DNA of 64,000 nucleotides from Vibrio chagasii (lineage in GTDB: Bacteria; Pseudomonadota; Gammaproteobacteria; Enterobacterales; Vibrionaceae): positions 3,100,001 through 3,164,000 of the forward strand of contig NZ_AP025465.1 in NCBI RefSeq assembly GCF_024347355.1. Direction: 5' to 3'. This document shows positions 8,743 through 18,067 of this stretch, piece after piece (positions within the stretch are counted from its first letter, which is position 1; each line of letters opens with the position of its first letter). The notes under the pieces were generated by a model, which saw only the letters and a list, made by a program, of their open reading frames with translations, searched no databases and was not told the origin of the DNA. The position numbers were made by a program, and so were the translations under genes.

Positions 8743-10458
8743 TTACTGAATCACAACTTTAGGTGTAACAAAGATAAGCAGTTCACTTTTACCCACATTT
8801 TCGTAGCTGCGACGGAACAATGCACCCAATAAAGGAAGGTCTCCCAACAGAGGAACTTTATCGACTGTACTTCTGACACTGTGTTGAAATATTCCACCAA
8901 GAACAACAGTTTCACCATTATTAACAAGCACTTGCGTACCTATTCTTTGGGTATCTATAGCAACCGCTTCCCCAGTTCCTGTTTTCACCACTTGTCCAGG
9001 CCTATCTTGAGTCACACTCAAATCCAGAACCAAGCGATTGTCTGGTGTGATTTGAGGGGTAACTTTCAAACTCAACACAGCTTTCTTAAATGCGACGGAC
9101 GTTGCACCGCTCGAAGAGGACTCTAAGTAAGGAATTTCAGTACCTTGCTCAATATAAGCCGGCTTTTTATTGGTGGTGATTAAGCGTGGGCTAGAGATGA
9201 TCTCCGCCTTAGACTCTTGTTGCAGTGCAGATAACTCAAGATCGAGCAGCGTATCTGAGCCAAGCTTGGCTACCTGAAACGCAATACTCGATGCATTTGG
9301 CGATGTTGCCGCCAAATTCACGTTAAGGTAGTCATCAATAACACTACTGCTGCTATCGTCATAAGGTGTAATGGCTGAGGGGTGGTTGCCTTCAATTGAA
9401 CCACCAACAGTGAAGCTTCCGTTGGTCGATGAAACGCCCCAGCGCACGCCGAGTTCATCAAGGTTACCTTCGGTGACGGTAACAATACGCGCCTCTATCT
9501 GTACTTGCTTCACAGGGATATCTAACGACTCAATAATGCCGCGGATCACCGCAATGTTCTCTTCCAGCTCGCGAATCAGTAGAGAGTTCGTACGTTCATC
9601 TATGGTAATTGAACCGCGATCAGACAGCATACTCACCGCCCCTTCACCACCAATCATGTCAGCTATATCGGTGGCTTTAGCAAAGTTAATCTTGATGATT
9701 TCTGATTTAAGTTCCCCAAGCTCTTCTTCTAAACGGGACTTTTCGAGCGCTTGCTGTTCTCTCAGATCCAGTTCTGCTTTGGGAGCGACCAAGATAACGT
9801 TGCCATCGACGCGCTTATCCAAGCCCTTAACTTGCAAGATAATGTCGAGAACTTGCTGCCAAGGAACACCATCCAAACGTAACGTCAGGTTACCCGCGAC
9901 CGAGTCTGATACCACCAAGTTGAACTCATTGTAGTCAGCAATCAACTGAAGGACATTTCGAACTGGGATATCTTGGAAGTTAATCGATATCAGCTTACCC
10001 TCTTTCTCAAGTACGCTTTTCTCTGTCGTCACTTCTTCAATCGTGGGCTTGCTGATCACCACCTCGATGAAGCGCCCCTTGAGGTCATATTCGTATTGGT
10101 AGTCACTGTTAATCGTTGCCAGCAAGCGAGTGCTTGGCGTCTCTTTGTATACCTCAATCCCCTCAACCAGAGTCGCGAAATCTTTAACGTCCAAAAGGTA
10201 GAGCTTGTCATCATCCACTTCTGTATTGATAAGTTCGATGCTCAAGCCTTCTTGTGCTCGCTGAACATCAACCACCGCGCTACTGGTTGCTAACTCAATG
10301 ATAATGACAGCGTCTTTATCCTTGTTAACTCTAAAATCAATGTTCTCTAATTTATTAGACGAGCTCTCTGCGTAGCCGAAGACGCTAAAAACCAACATCA
10401 CAGACACAGCAAAACCTTGTAGAGCTTTGCTCACTAATCCACTTATTCCTTTATTCAT
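8743..10458 (-). CDS. pilQ: Type IV pilus secretin PilQ
   Basis: 571 residues. It forms the outer-membrane ring through which the type IV pilus passes. It has a signal peptide (ending near FGYA-ES), an AMIN-like N-terminal region (residues about 35-140), an STN/N0 domain (about 158-215: INFQDIPVRNVLQLIADYNE), a secretin N1 domain, and the secretin beta barrel in the C-terminal third (VPLLGDLPLLGALFRR is the classic signature). It is the last pil gene and lies 35 bp after pilP. In vibrios this operon serves the competence pilus and, in part, MSHA-like systems; the shared secretin role here is inferred from context. Confidence 0.95.
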   Translation of the reverse strand: MNKGISGLVSKALQGFAVSVMLVFSVFGYAESSSNKLENIDFRVNKDKDAVIIIELATSSAVVDVQRAQEGLSIELINTEVDDDKLYLLDVKDFATLVEGIEVYKETPSTRLLATINSDYQYEYDLKGRFIEVVISKPTIEEVTTEKSVLEKEGKLISINFQDIPVRNVLQLIADYNEFNLVVSDSVAGNLTLRLDGVPWQQVLDIILQVKGLDKRVDGNVILVAPKAELDLREQQALEKSRLEEELGELKSEIIKINFAKATDIADMIGGEGAVSMLSDRGSITIDERTNSLLIRELEENIAVIRGIIESLDIPVKQVQIEARIVTVTEGNLDELGVRWGVSSTNGSFTVGGSIEGNHPSAITPYDDSSSSVIDDYLNVNLAATSPNASSIAFQVAKLGSDTLLDLELSALQQESKAEIISSPRLITTNKKPAYIEQGTEIPYLESSSSGATSVAFKKAVLSLKVTPQITPDNRLVLDLSVTQDRPGQVVKTGTGEAVAIDTQRIGTQVLVNNGETVVLGGIFQHSVRSTVDKVPLLGDLPLLGALFRRSYENVGKSELLIFVTPKVVIQ

Positions 10459-10493
10459 ATTTACATCTCATATCCACATCATGTGACATTGGT

Positions 10494-11012
10494 TTATTTC
10501 AGAGCCAGCCTAACGTTGCGCTTATGCCAACAACCTAAGCCATCTGGAAGAGTTTCATTAATCAGAACGTACTGGCTCGTTACCTTAGTAACTCGGCCGT
10601 TGTTTAAGCCGATAAGCTGGCCTTTTTTCACATTGACGACATTGCCCTTAGGCGTTTGTACAAGCCCAAACACACTCGTTCCACTGCCCATCACACCTTT
10701 CAAGCGCAATTTACTGAGTGGGTATTTCTCTAACTTGCCACTGCGAGCACGAGCGCTAGGTTGCCAGCAATCTTTCTTCACCAAGGGCTGGTTTTGCACG
10801 ATCGCTTCTTTGGGTAGTTCAAAGGGAGGACGAAAAGCACGTCGTTGATAGGTAGCGGCTGAGAACTCAGTCGCAGGAACAAGCTGCTCAACTTCTTTTT
10901 TCGCTTTGAGCTCAACCTGCACCACGAAGTCTTCTAGTGAGTCTTGATTGGCTTTGCAGCCCGACAACATCAGCAGTAACAACGTTGAATAGAGCGCGCT
11001 ATTGGGCCTCAT
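10494..11012 (-). CDS. pilP: Type IV pilus inner-membrane lipoprotein PilP
   Basis: 172 residues with a lipoprotein signal (lipobox LSGC, Cys19) and a C-terminal beta domain of the PilP/HR type (LRLKGVMGSGTSVFGLVQTPKG... VKKGQLIGLNNGRV). PilP links the PilNO inner-membrane subcomplex to the PilQ secretin. It overlaps the end of pilO by 14 bp, indicating translational coupling. Confidence 0.93.
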   Translation of the reverse strand: MRPNSALYSTLLLLMLSGCKANQDSLEDFVVQVELKAKKEVEQLVPATEFSAATYQRRAFRPPFELPKEAIVQNQPLVKKDCWQPSARARSGKLEKYPLSKLRLKGVMGSGTSVFGLVQTPKGNVVNVKKGQLIGLNNGRVTKVTSQYVLINETLPDGLGCWHKRNVRLALK

Positions 11013-11610
11013 CGTTGACCTCCGATTTAAACTGGTAGGTATAAGCTCGAACCCTGAAGTGAAGTGTGCTGCTTTCTTGGCTCACTCTCTGCCAATTCAC
11101 ATCATCAAAGCTGATGATTCGCGGGAGCTTGGCGATAGCTGCAGAGAAGTCGCCTATCTCGTGGTAATCACCAGTCAGTTCGATGTTAAGAGGCAAGCGG
11201 TATAGGAAGGCTTTGTTCTGTTTTTCACCCCAGTCAATTCGGGTAAAGGTTAGTGAGTTATCTAAACCGAGCTCATTGACTGATGCCAACATGCTCGCCA
11301 ACTCTTTTTGCACGGGCAGCTGTTCTAACAGGTAATCATAGCGACTAGTCAGTTCATCCAGTTGGCCCTGAAGCTTAGGTAAAGCGGCAACCTTATTGGC
11401 TTTGATGCGCAGTGTTGCTTTCAAGGTCTGCTCTTGCTGCTTCATCTGTTGTAGCTCGTCATCCAAGGGCAAAATATAGAACCAGGTTCCCAGCCCTTGA
11501 ATAAGCGCCACCAGCAATAGAATCACCAATAACTGAGGCAACAGTGGCCACTCGGTGATCTCATCGATATCAAGCTCTTGCAGGCTCATCATGTTTTGAA
11601 AGCTAGCCAT
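10999..11610 (-). CDS. pilO: Type IV pilus assembly protein PilO
   Basis: 203 residues. One membrane helix lies near the N-terminus (about 25-48, LLPQLLVILLLVALIQGLGTWF). A coiled coil follows (about 54-95), then a ferredoxin-like periplasmic domain. PilO pairs with PilN to form the alignment complex. It overlaps pilN by 8 bp and pilP by 14 bp. Confidence 0.93.
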   Translation of the reverse strand: MASFQNMMSLQELDIDEITEWPLLPQLLVILLLVALIQGLGTWFYILPLDDELQQMKQQEQTLKATLRIKANKVAALPKLQGQLDELTSRYDYLLEQLPVQKELASMLASVNELGLDNSLTFTRIDWGEKQNKAFLYRLPLNIELTGDYHEIGDFSAAIAKLPRIISFDDVNWQRVSQESSTLHFRVRAYTYQFKSEVNDEAQ

Positions 11611-12202
11611 GGTTCGCCCCCTTACCCTTTCGATGTGCAGTTGTACTCTCTAATGACACAGGGCTGAACACGAAAGACACCTTGAAGGTCTGAAACTCTT
11701 TATTGAAGCGCTTACGGTTATGGACAATAGAGTGCATCTCGACCCCTTTGAGGGATTCAGAGCGTTCTAAGTTATCCAGCATGGTGGCGAGACGAGCGGT
11801 ACTGTCACTGATGCCGGCCATTTCAATCTCTTGGCCGTTCATCTTTATCTTGTCGACATACACGCCCTCAGGAATCAACTCCGGCATCAAGTTCATAAAG
11901 TCGGTGGTTTTATTGCGACCGAGCTGCAAAGATTCAACGACATCAAGTCGAGTCAAAATAGCTTTGTGCTCTTGCTCCGCGACTTTTAGTGACTGAATCT
12001 GCCGGTCGAGCCCTGCAATGTATTGGCTAAGATAATCTAGGCGAGCTTGCTGTTTGGCTTGTTGATCATGGAAGTAGCTTCCGACTGCCCATTGCCCTGC
12101 CCCAGCCACAATCACGCCAAGGATAACTAAATGAATAAAACGCTTTCGGTGTTGAGCACGAATCTCATCTCGCCAAGGTAGCAGGTTAATTTGATGCAAC
12201 AT
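11603..12202 (-). CDS. pilN: Type IV pilus assembly protein PilN
   Basis: 199 residues. The short cytoplasmic N-terminus INLLPWRDE is the conserved motif that docks into PilM. A membrane helix follows (about 22-43), then a coiled coil and a ferredoxin-like periplasmic domain. The start overlaps the end of pilM by 17 bp. Confidence 0.94.
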   Translation of the reverse strand: MLHQINLLPWRDEIRAQHRKRFIHLVILGVIVAGAGQWAVGSYFHDQQAKQQARLDYLSQYIAGLDRQIQSLKVAEQEHKAILTRLDVVESLQLGRNKTTDFMNLMPELIPEGVYVDKIKMNGQEIEMAGISDSTARLATMLDNLERSESLKGVEMHSIVHNRKRFNKEFQTFKVSFVFSPVSLESTTAHRKGKGANHG

Positions 12203-13211
12203 GCTTCTCTCCCTGCCATTTAAGTCCGCTCATCGCCATGCCCGCAGCAATACCAAAATGTTGCCAATCCATTTGCAGGCGGCGTTTCCTCGCGACCTTA
12301 TTCTCAAACAGGGATAAAGGATTCAATGATTCACAGCTCAACTGAAAATGTCGTTCAAGCTCTTCAGCCACCATTGGTGTGCTGGCGCCCTCGCCCATTA
12401 ACCAGATGCCTGAGATAGGTTGGTGAACATTCACCGAGGAATAGAGCTGCAACTGACGTTTGAGCTTTTCAATTAAGTTAACGATAAATTGATGAGTATC
12501 CTGAGCACTGCCAAACGCAGCCTCGATATCATTGGGGTTTTCGATACTGCAAAGGTCTTGAGTGCCAAAGGCGATGTCTTTATAGAAAGGGGCTGCTCCC
12601 TGAGGAATGATGCCCAGCGAGGTTTGATCAACGCCAATGTCCACCAACAGCCAATTACTTTTCTCTGGGTATAAACGTGAGGCAAGCTGCCAAACATGAA
12701 GTAAACCATGCGCCTGCGTATCAACGACAACAGGTTTAAAGCCAGCCTTAGTTAATGCCTCTGCTCGGCTATCGACCACTTCTTTACGAGTAGCATAAAC
12801 CTGATAACTGCTCGTCGAACCTTTACCAAATCGTTTGTCTTCCAGCTTCACAAAATCTAAACTCAGCTCCTCGATGGGAAAAGGAGATTGATGGGCGAAG
12901 GTTTGGTAGATCGAAAACTCTTTCTCTCTATCTTCGAGTTCACTCTCAATTTGCAGTACCTTGCTGATCACCGTGTTATCAGGTACCGAAATGGCGACGT
13001 TACGACAGCCGAAAGGCAGCCCTTTCCTAAGTTCTTTGAGTTTCTTAACAGTTTTCTGATACTCCAAAGTATGGTTAGCTGTAAAAATGTCGTCCGAAAT
13101 CGGCAGCTCTTTGTATCCCACTAGGGCGTACAATTCCCCCACGGGTTTTAGCACCACAGCTTTGATGCTGTGGTGATTTATATCTATACCTGTAATTAAT
13201 GATGAACCCAT
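12186..13211 (-). CDS. pilM: Type IV pilus actin-like ATPase PilM
   Basis: 341 residues from the preferred ATG at 13211, which is preceded by CAGGAG about 9 bases upstream. A longer frame would begin at a TTG at 13235 without a comparable ribosome site. The fold is FtsA/actin-like: TGIDINHHSIKAVVL is the phosphate 1 segment, LLVDIGVDQTSLGI phosphate 2, and IWLMGEGAS the adenosine loop. PilM sits on the cytoplasmic face and binds the PilN N-terminus. It is first of pilMNOPQ and divergent from mrcA. Confidence 0.94.
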   Translation of the reverse strand: MGSSLITGIDINHHSIKAVVLKPVGELYALVGYKELPISDDIFTANHTLEYQKTVKKLKELRKGLPFGCRNVAISVPDNTVISKVLQIESELEDREKEFSIYQTFAHQSPFPIEELSLDFVKLEDKRFGKGSTSSYQVYATRKEVVDSRAEALTKAGFKPVVVDTQAHGLLHVWQLASRLYPEKSNWLLVDIGVDQTSLGIIPQGAAPFYKDIAFGTQDLCSIENPNDIEAAFGSAQDTHQFIVNLIEKLKRQLQLYSSVNVHQPISGIWLMGEGASTPMVAEELERHFQLSCESLNPLSLFENKVARKRRLQMDWQHFGIAAGMAMSGLKWQGEKHVASN

Positions 13212-13362
13212 GTGACCTAGCTCCTGAAGTGCCAAGCATTTCGTTGATTATCTAGGGGTTGTGATTATTAGTTAAATAAGCGTTAATAAACGAAAGCTAG
13301 TTTTTTAGCCTAGAGTACAAGGGTTTGCTGCTTATCAGCCTTAACTAATCAGGGATTATCCG
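13212..13362. promoter_or_regulatory. Divergent pilM / mrcA promoter region
   Basis: About 150 bp separate the divergently transcribed pilM and mrcA starts. The centre is AT-rich (about 13255-13310), fitting back-to-back promoters. I see no clear operator. Confidence 0.5.
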
Positions 13363-15924
13363 GTGAAGTTCATAAAGCGATTATTCATATTTACATTGAT
13401 TTGCATGATTCTTGGAGTCAGTACAATTTTTGGGTTTTATTACTACGTAAAACCAGAGTTGCCTGATGTTGCCACTTTGCGCGACGTAGAACTCCAAACT
13501 CCAATGCAGATCTTCAGCCAAGACGGTAAGTTGATCTCCCAATTTGGTGAAAAACGTCGTATTCCAGTGACTTATGACGAGATCCCTCGCCACTTAGTTG
13601 AGGCTTTGATTGCTACCGAGGATAGCCGTTTCTACGAACACCCTGGTATTGACCCAATCGGCATTACTCGTGCAGCTATCGTAGTAGCGATGTCAGGTTC
13701 GGCAAAACAAGGTGCAAGTACCATTACTCAGCAGCTTGCGCGTAACTTCTTCTTATCCAATGAGAAAAAGATCATGCGTAAGATTAAAGAGATCTTCATT
13801 GCGATCCATATTGAGCAACTGCTTAGCAAAGAAGAGATCATGGAGCTTTACGTCAACAAGATCTTCCTTGGTCACCGTTCGTATGGTTTCGGCGCTGCAG
13901 CACGCGTTTACTTTGGTAAAGATCTTCCGGATCTAACCCTGAGTGAACTAGCGACCCTAGCAGGTATGCCAAAAGCACCTTCAACCATGAACCCTATCTA
14001 CTCTATTGAACGCGCGACCAACCGTCGTAACGTTGTATTGCGTCGTATGCTCGACGAGAAATACATCACTCAAGCCGAGTTTGATGAAGCAAGCAATGAA
14101 CAGCTTGTATCAAAGTACCACGGTGCAGAGATCGAACTGAGCGCACCATACGTGGCAGAAGTGGCACGTGCTTGGATGGTTGAACGCTACGGTGAAGACG
14201 CATACACCTCTGGTATGAAAGTCTACACAACCGTTGATTCGAAGCTGCAAAAAGCGGCAAACCAAGCTGCGATTAAGAACCTGCTTGGCTACGATGAGCG
14301 TCACGGCTACCGTGGTGCTGAAAAAGTCTTATGGCAAACCGCTCAATCGGCTTGGGACCACGACAAGATCGTGAAACACCTTAAGTCTCAACCAACCTAC
14401 GGTGACCTAGTTCCTGCAGTAGTGACTGCTGTTGATTCAAAAAGCGCTCAAGTATGGGTGAAGAATCAAGGCGAAGGCACTATCGAATGGCAAGGTATGA
14501 ACTGGGCTCGTAAGTTCCTAACAGACGACCGTCAAGGCCCAGCTCCATCTCAAGCAAAAGAGATTCTTGCGGTTGGTGAACAAGTTTGGGTTCGTCATGA
14601 AGCGATCACAGGTGACGAAGTCTCTGAGGAAGCAACAGAAGAGTCAGCAACTGCAGAATCTGATACTCCGGTAGTTTGGCGCCTAAGCCAAGTGCCGAAT
14701 GCCAACACTGCATTCGTAGCAATGAATCCGAACAACGGCGCTGTGTTGTCGATGGTCGGTGGCTTTAACTTCGTACACAACAAATTCAACCGTGCGACGC
14801 AATCTATTCGTCAAGTGGGTTCTGGTATCAAGCCTTTCATTTACTCAGCAGCGATTGAGAAAGGTTTAACACTGGCTTCTCTTATCAACGATGCGCCAAT
14901 CAACCAATGGGATAAGAGCCAAGGTACGGCATGGCGACCAAAGAACTCGCCACCAACTTACGTCGGCCCTACTCGTTTACGTATTGGCTTAGCTCAGTCG
15001 AAAAACGTAATGGCGGTACGTGTACTGCGTGAAGTAGGCTTAGATGACACACGTAACTACCTAACTCGCTTTGGTTTTGATATCGATGAAGTGCCTCGTT
15101 CTGAAACTATTGCGCTAGGTGCTGGTAGCTTAACGCCAATGAAAGTAGCGCAAGGTTACTCAGTATTCGCTAACGGTGGTTACTACGTTGAACCTTTCTA
15201 CATCAGCCGCGTTGAGACTCCATTTGGCGAGACTGAGTTTGAAGCAACACCAAAAGTTGTCTGTAAAGAAGATTGCCAACAGACCATTACAACCGATCCA
15301 ATGGCGGATGAGTTTGCCGAGCAAGATGTGGATGCGAAAGTTCAATACGCTCCTCAAGTTATCTCTGAGCAGAACGCATTCCTAGTTCGTGAAATGATGT
15401 ACAGCAACATCTGGGGCGGCGGTGATTGGAGTGCGGGCACAGGTTGGAACGGTACAGGTTGGCGTGCTCAACCACTGAAACGTCGTGATATTGGCGGCAA
15501 AACCGGTACAACTAACGACTCGAAAGATACTTGGTACAGCGGCTATGGCCCAGGCATGGTTGCAACGGTATGGGTTGGTTTTGACAACCACAATCGTAAC
15601 CTAGGTCGTACTAAAGCGAACTCTAACCTTGGTAAGAACCAGATTACAGGTGCGGAAGCTGGTGCTAAGACAGCAGAACCTGCATGGGTAGACTTCATGG
15701 GTACGGCATTGGCAGGCGTTCCAGCACAACGTAAAGAGATTCCAGAAAACATCGTTCGTGTTCGTATTGACCGTGATACAGGCTTACTGACCAACAAGTA
15801 CGATAGCTCATCAATGTTTGAGTACTTCGAGAAAGGCACTGAGCCAACTGAGTACATCACTGAGCGTTTCAATGATGATATCTACTCCACCTCTTCAGGT
15901 GAAACGGTAGAAGAACTGTTCTAA
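13363..15924 (+). CDS. mrcA: Penicillin-binding protein 1A, bifunctional transglycosylase/transpeptidase
   Basis: 853 residues. It polymerises and crosslinks peptidoglycan from the inner membrane. It has a membrane anchor at residues about 6-28. The GT51 transglycosylase domain contains ATEDSRFYEHPG (catalytic Glu86) and QGASTITQQLARN. An OB-like insert follows, then the transpeptidase domain with the SxxK motif SGIK, the SKN motif and KTGT. It is divergent from the pil operon, as ponA/mrcA is in enterobacteria and vibrios. An acidic stretch near residue 420-440 within the insert is lineage-variable. Confidence 0.97.
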   Translation: MKFIKRLFIFTLICMILGVSTIFGFYYYVKPELPDVATLRDVELQTPMQIFSQDGKLISQFGEKRRIPVTYDEIPRHLVEALIATEDSRFYEHPGIDPIGITRAAIVVAMSGSAKQGASTITQQLARNFFLSNEKKIMRKIKEIFIAIHIEQLLSKEEIMELYVNKIFLGHRSYGFGAAARVYFGKDLPDLTLSELATLAGMPKAPSTMNPIYSIERATNRRNVVLRRMLDEKYITQAEFDEASNEQLVSKYHGAEIELSAPYVAEVARAWMVERYGEDAYTSGMKVYTTVDSKLQKAANQAAIKNLLGYDERHGYRGAEKVLWQTAQSAWDHDKIVKHLKSQPTYGDLVPAVVTAVDSKSAQVWVKNQGEGTIEWQGMNWARKFLTDDRQGPAPSQAKEILAVGEQVWVRHEAITGDEVSEEATEESATAESDTPVVWRLSQVPNANTAFVAMNPNNGAVLSMVGGFNFVHNKFNRATQSIRQVGSGIKPFIYSAAIEKGLTLASLINDAPINQWDKSQGTAWRPKNSPPTYVGPTRLRIGLAQSKNVMAVRVLREVGLDDTRNYLTRFGFDIDEVPRSETIALGAGSLTPMKVAQGYSVFANGGYYVEPFYISRVETPFGETEFEATPKVVCKEDCQQTITTDPMADEFAEQDVDAKVQYAPQVISEQNAFLVREMMYSNIWGGGDWSAGTGWNGTGWRAQPLKRRDIGGKTGTTNDSKDTWYSGYGPGMVATVWVGFDNHNRNLGRTKANSNLGKNQITGAEAGAKTAEPAWVDFMGTALAGVPAQRKEIPENIVRVRIDRDTGLLTNKYDSSSMFEYFEKGTEPTEYITERFNDDIYSTSSGETVEELF

Positions 15925-15956
15925 GCAGTTCTTTAAACCTAGCAACATAAGCAAAT

Positions 15957-15992
15957 AAAAAGGGTTGATATGAATTCATATCAACCCTTTTT
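15957..15992. terminator. Bidirectional terminator, perfect 36-bp palindrome
   Basis: Two 18-bp arms (AAAAAGGGTTGATATGAA and its complement) meet without a spacer at GAATTC. A runs on one side and T runs on the other let it end both mrcA (plus) and oxyR (minus), which converge here. Confidence 0.9.
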
Positions 15993-16017
15993 TAATATCT
16001 GCTGTGCGAAGGTTAAG

Positions 16018-16911
16018 CTAAACGACCTTTTCCAATTGAGTGCGAATCGTCTCCGCCAGTTGCTCAAAGCGCCCTTTCAATGGAGAGCCCGGACGGTACG
16101 CAACCACAATGCGACGCGAAGGCGTTGGGTTTACCGCAGGTACGTAGCACACACCATCTTTCTGCTTTTCTTTTGGTACTGATAATTGAGGTAGCAAGGT
16201 AATCCCCGCGCCTGCCGCAACCATGTTACGCAGCGTCTCTAAGCTGGTCGCTTTAAAGCGCTCATCATCTTTTGCTCCCGCAGCAAAACAGAACCCTAGA
16301 GCTTGGTCTCTTAAACAGTGACCGTCACCAAGTGCTAAGACTGTCTGTCCATTGAGTTGAAGCATATCTACTGTGTCCTGCTGAGCCCATTCATGGTCAC
16401 ATGGAACCGCGACACTTAATGGCTCGTCATACACATCAATCTCTTTGAACACCGCCGTTTCATCAACCGCTGCCAGTACTAAGCAGTCCAGCTTGCCATC
16501 TTCCAATTGGCTCACTAATTGATGAGTTTGCGCTTCATGCAGGTACAGCTCTAACTCAGGAAAGCTCTCTTTAAGATGAGGGACAATCTTAGGCAGAATG
16601 TAAGGACCCACGGTTGGAATGAAGCCAATATGCATTGGTCCGGTCATCGCTTCACCGTGACCACTCGCCATATCCTTAAAAGTCTTCACTTCGTTGAGAA
16701 TACGCTTGGCTTGTTCAACAAGTTGTAACCCTGATTCTGTAAATATGACCTTCCTTGGACTACGCTCGGTTAACTGAAGTCCGATTTCATCTTCTAGTTT
16801 GCGTATTTGACCGCTTAGTGTTGGCTGACTGACAAAGCACGCTTCTGCCGCTTTACGGAAGTGTTTGTGCTCTGCGAGCGCCACCAAGTATTCAAAGTCA
16901 CGAATATTCAT
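16018..16911 (-). CDS. oxyR: Hydrogen peroxide-sensing LysR-type regulator OxyR
   Basis: 297 residues. The N-terminal winged helix-turn-helix covers about 1-60 (FRKAAEACFVSQPTLSGQI). The redox pair Cys199 and Cys208 sits in GHCLRDQALGFCF, at the same positions as in E. coli OxyR; a disulfide between them switches on the activator. It is divergent from a peroxiredoxin-glutaredoxin gene, and a full OxyR tandem site lies between them (16984-17020), pointing to direct control of that gene and probably autoregulation. Confidence 0.96.
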   Translation of the reverse strand: MNIRDFEYLVALAEHKHFRKAAEACFVSQPTLSGQIRKLEDEIGLQLTERSPRKVIFTESGLQLVEQAKRILNEVKTFKDMASGHGEAMTGPMHIGFIPTVGPYILPKIVPHLKESFPELELYLHEAQTHQLVSQLEDGKLDCLVLAAVDETAVFKEIDVYDEPLSVAVPCDHEWAQQDTVDMLQLNGQTVLALGDGHCLRDQALGFCFAAGAKDDERFKATSLETLRNMVAAGAGITLLPQLSVPKEKQKDGVCYVPAVNPTPSRRIVVAYRPGSPLKGRFEQLAETIRTQLEKVV

Positions 16912-16983
16912 GATCAGTCTCTTACCTCAGGTTTAATAAGAACAAGGGTTTTCATAGCAACATTTAAAAGAAAAATGCTCTTG

Positions 16984-17020
16984 ATAGAATTTACCTATCA
17001 AAACCATAACATCAAACGAT
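16984..17020. promoter_or_regulatory. OxyR tandem binding site
   Basis: ATAG-N7-CTAT (16984-16998), a 7-bp spacer, then ATAA-N7-CGAT (17006-17020) reproduce the 37-bp tetrameric OxyR motif. The first dyad is perfect and the second has one mismatch in each half. It is located between oxyR and the prx-grx gene. Confidence 0.85.
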
Positions 17021-17131
17021 TAGAGCTATCAAAGAATTTATCTAATAATGGGCTCAACAAAACGAAACAGAGCAGCGAAAAGCGTTAAGCTCTACTAGAA
17101 CAAAATTAAAATATCATTTAAGGAAATCAAT

Positions 17132-17860
17132 ATGTTTGCATCTAAAGAAGGTCAATCAATCCCTCAAGTAACATTCCCAACTCGCCAAGGTGATGCATGG
17201 GTTAACGTAACGACTGAAGAGCTATTCAAAGACAAAACAGTTATCGTATTTAGCCTACCAGGCGCGTTTACGCCAACTTGTTCGTCAAGCCACCTTCCTC
17301 GCTACAACGAACTACATTCAGTGTTCAAAGAGAACGGTGTTGATGACATCCTTTGTGTTTCTGTAAACGATACGTTCGTAATGAACGCATGGAAAGCAGA
17401 CCAAGAAGCAGAAAACATCACATTCATCCCAGATGGTAACGGTGATTTCACAGATGGCATGGGTATGCTAGTTGAGAAAAACGACATCGGCTTCGGCAAA
17501 CGTTCATGGCGCTACAGCATGCTGGTTAAGAACGGCGTGGTAGAGAAAATGTTCATCGAAGAAGATGTACCAGGCGACCCGTTCAAGGTTTCTGATGCAG
17601 ACACTATGCTGAACTACATTGCTCCAGAGCACAAAGAGCAAGAGTCAATCACAGTATTCACTAAGCCTGGCTGTCCTTTCTGTATGAAAGCGAAACAGAA
17701 CCTAATCGACAAAGGTCTAAACTACGAAGAAGTAGTACTAGGTAAAGACGCTACTACTGTAAGCCTACGTGCAATCTCTGGTCGCACAACGGTTCCTCAA
17801 GTATTCATCGGTGGTAAACACATCGGTGGTAGCGAAGAGCTAGAAGCTTTCCTAGGCTAA
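17132..17860 (+). CDS. Peroxiredoxin-glutaredoxin fusion protein (Prx5/Grx hybrid)
   Basis: 242 residues. The N-terminal domain (about 3-160) is a Prx5-type peroxiredoxin with the peroxidatic motif PGAFTPTC (Cys50). The C-terminal domain (about 172-242) is a glutaredoxin with active site CPFC (181-184), TVPQVFIGG and GGSEEL. Such hybrids reduce hydroperoxides using glutathione, with the fused glutaredoxin recycling the peroxidatic cysteine. It has an AAGGAAA ribosome site and is divergent from oxyR behind a complete OxyR site. Confidence 0.96.
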   Translation: MFASKEGQSIPQVTFPTRQGDAWVNVTTEELFKDKTVIVFSLPGAFTPTCSSSHLPRYNELHSVFKENGVDDILCVSVNDTFVMNAWKADQEAENITFIPDGNGDFTDGMGMLVEKNDIGFGKRSWRYSMLVKNGVVEKMFIEEDVPGDPFKVSDADTMLNYIAPEHKEQESITVFTKPGCPFCMKAKQNLIDKGLNYEEVVLGKDATTVSLRAISGRTTVPQVFIGGKHIGGSEELEAFLG

Positions 17861-17920
17861 TCACTGCCAAAAGGCTAACCCACTCACTTGTGGGTTGGCT
17901 AACCCTATCGGGGTGAATCA

Positions 17921-17954
17921 AGCTTGTGGCTCGCATTAACCACGGTCACAAGCT
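17921..17954. repeat. Inverted repeat between prx-grx and the flavoprotein gene
   Basis: AGCTTGTG (17921-17928) is the exact complement of CACAAGCT (17947-17954), 18 bp apart. A second hairpin, AACCCACT/GTGGGTT, lies just before it (about 17875-17896). Neither is followed by a long T run. They may protect the prx-grx mRNA 3' end. Confidence 0.5.
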
Positions 17955-18067
17955 AAACCTAATAAAACAGAACCACAAAACTGACCCGCTATCCTGACTC
18001 ACTAAAAACATCACATGAGTTGGAGGGGTTCGTTCAAACTAAATTTAGCCATTGCGAGAAAATTATT

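Noticed and set aside
9371..9934. 187-codon frame antisense to pilQ
   Set aside because: Ser/Thr-rich low-complexity translation typical of the complement of a real gene; pilQ accounts for the sequence.
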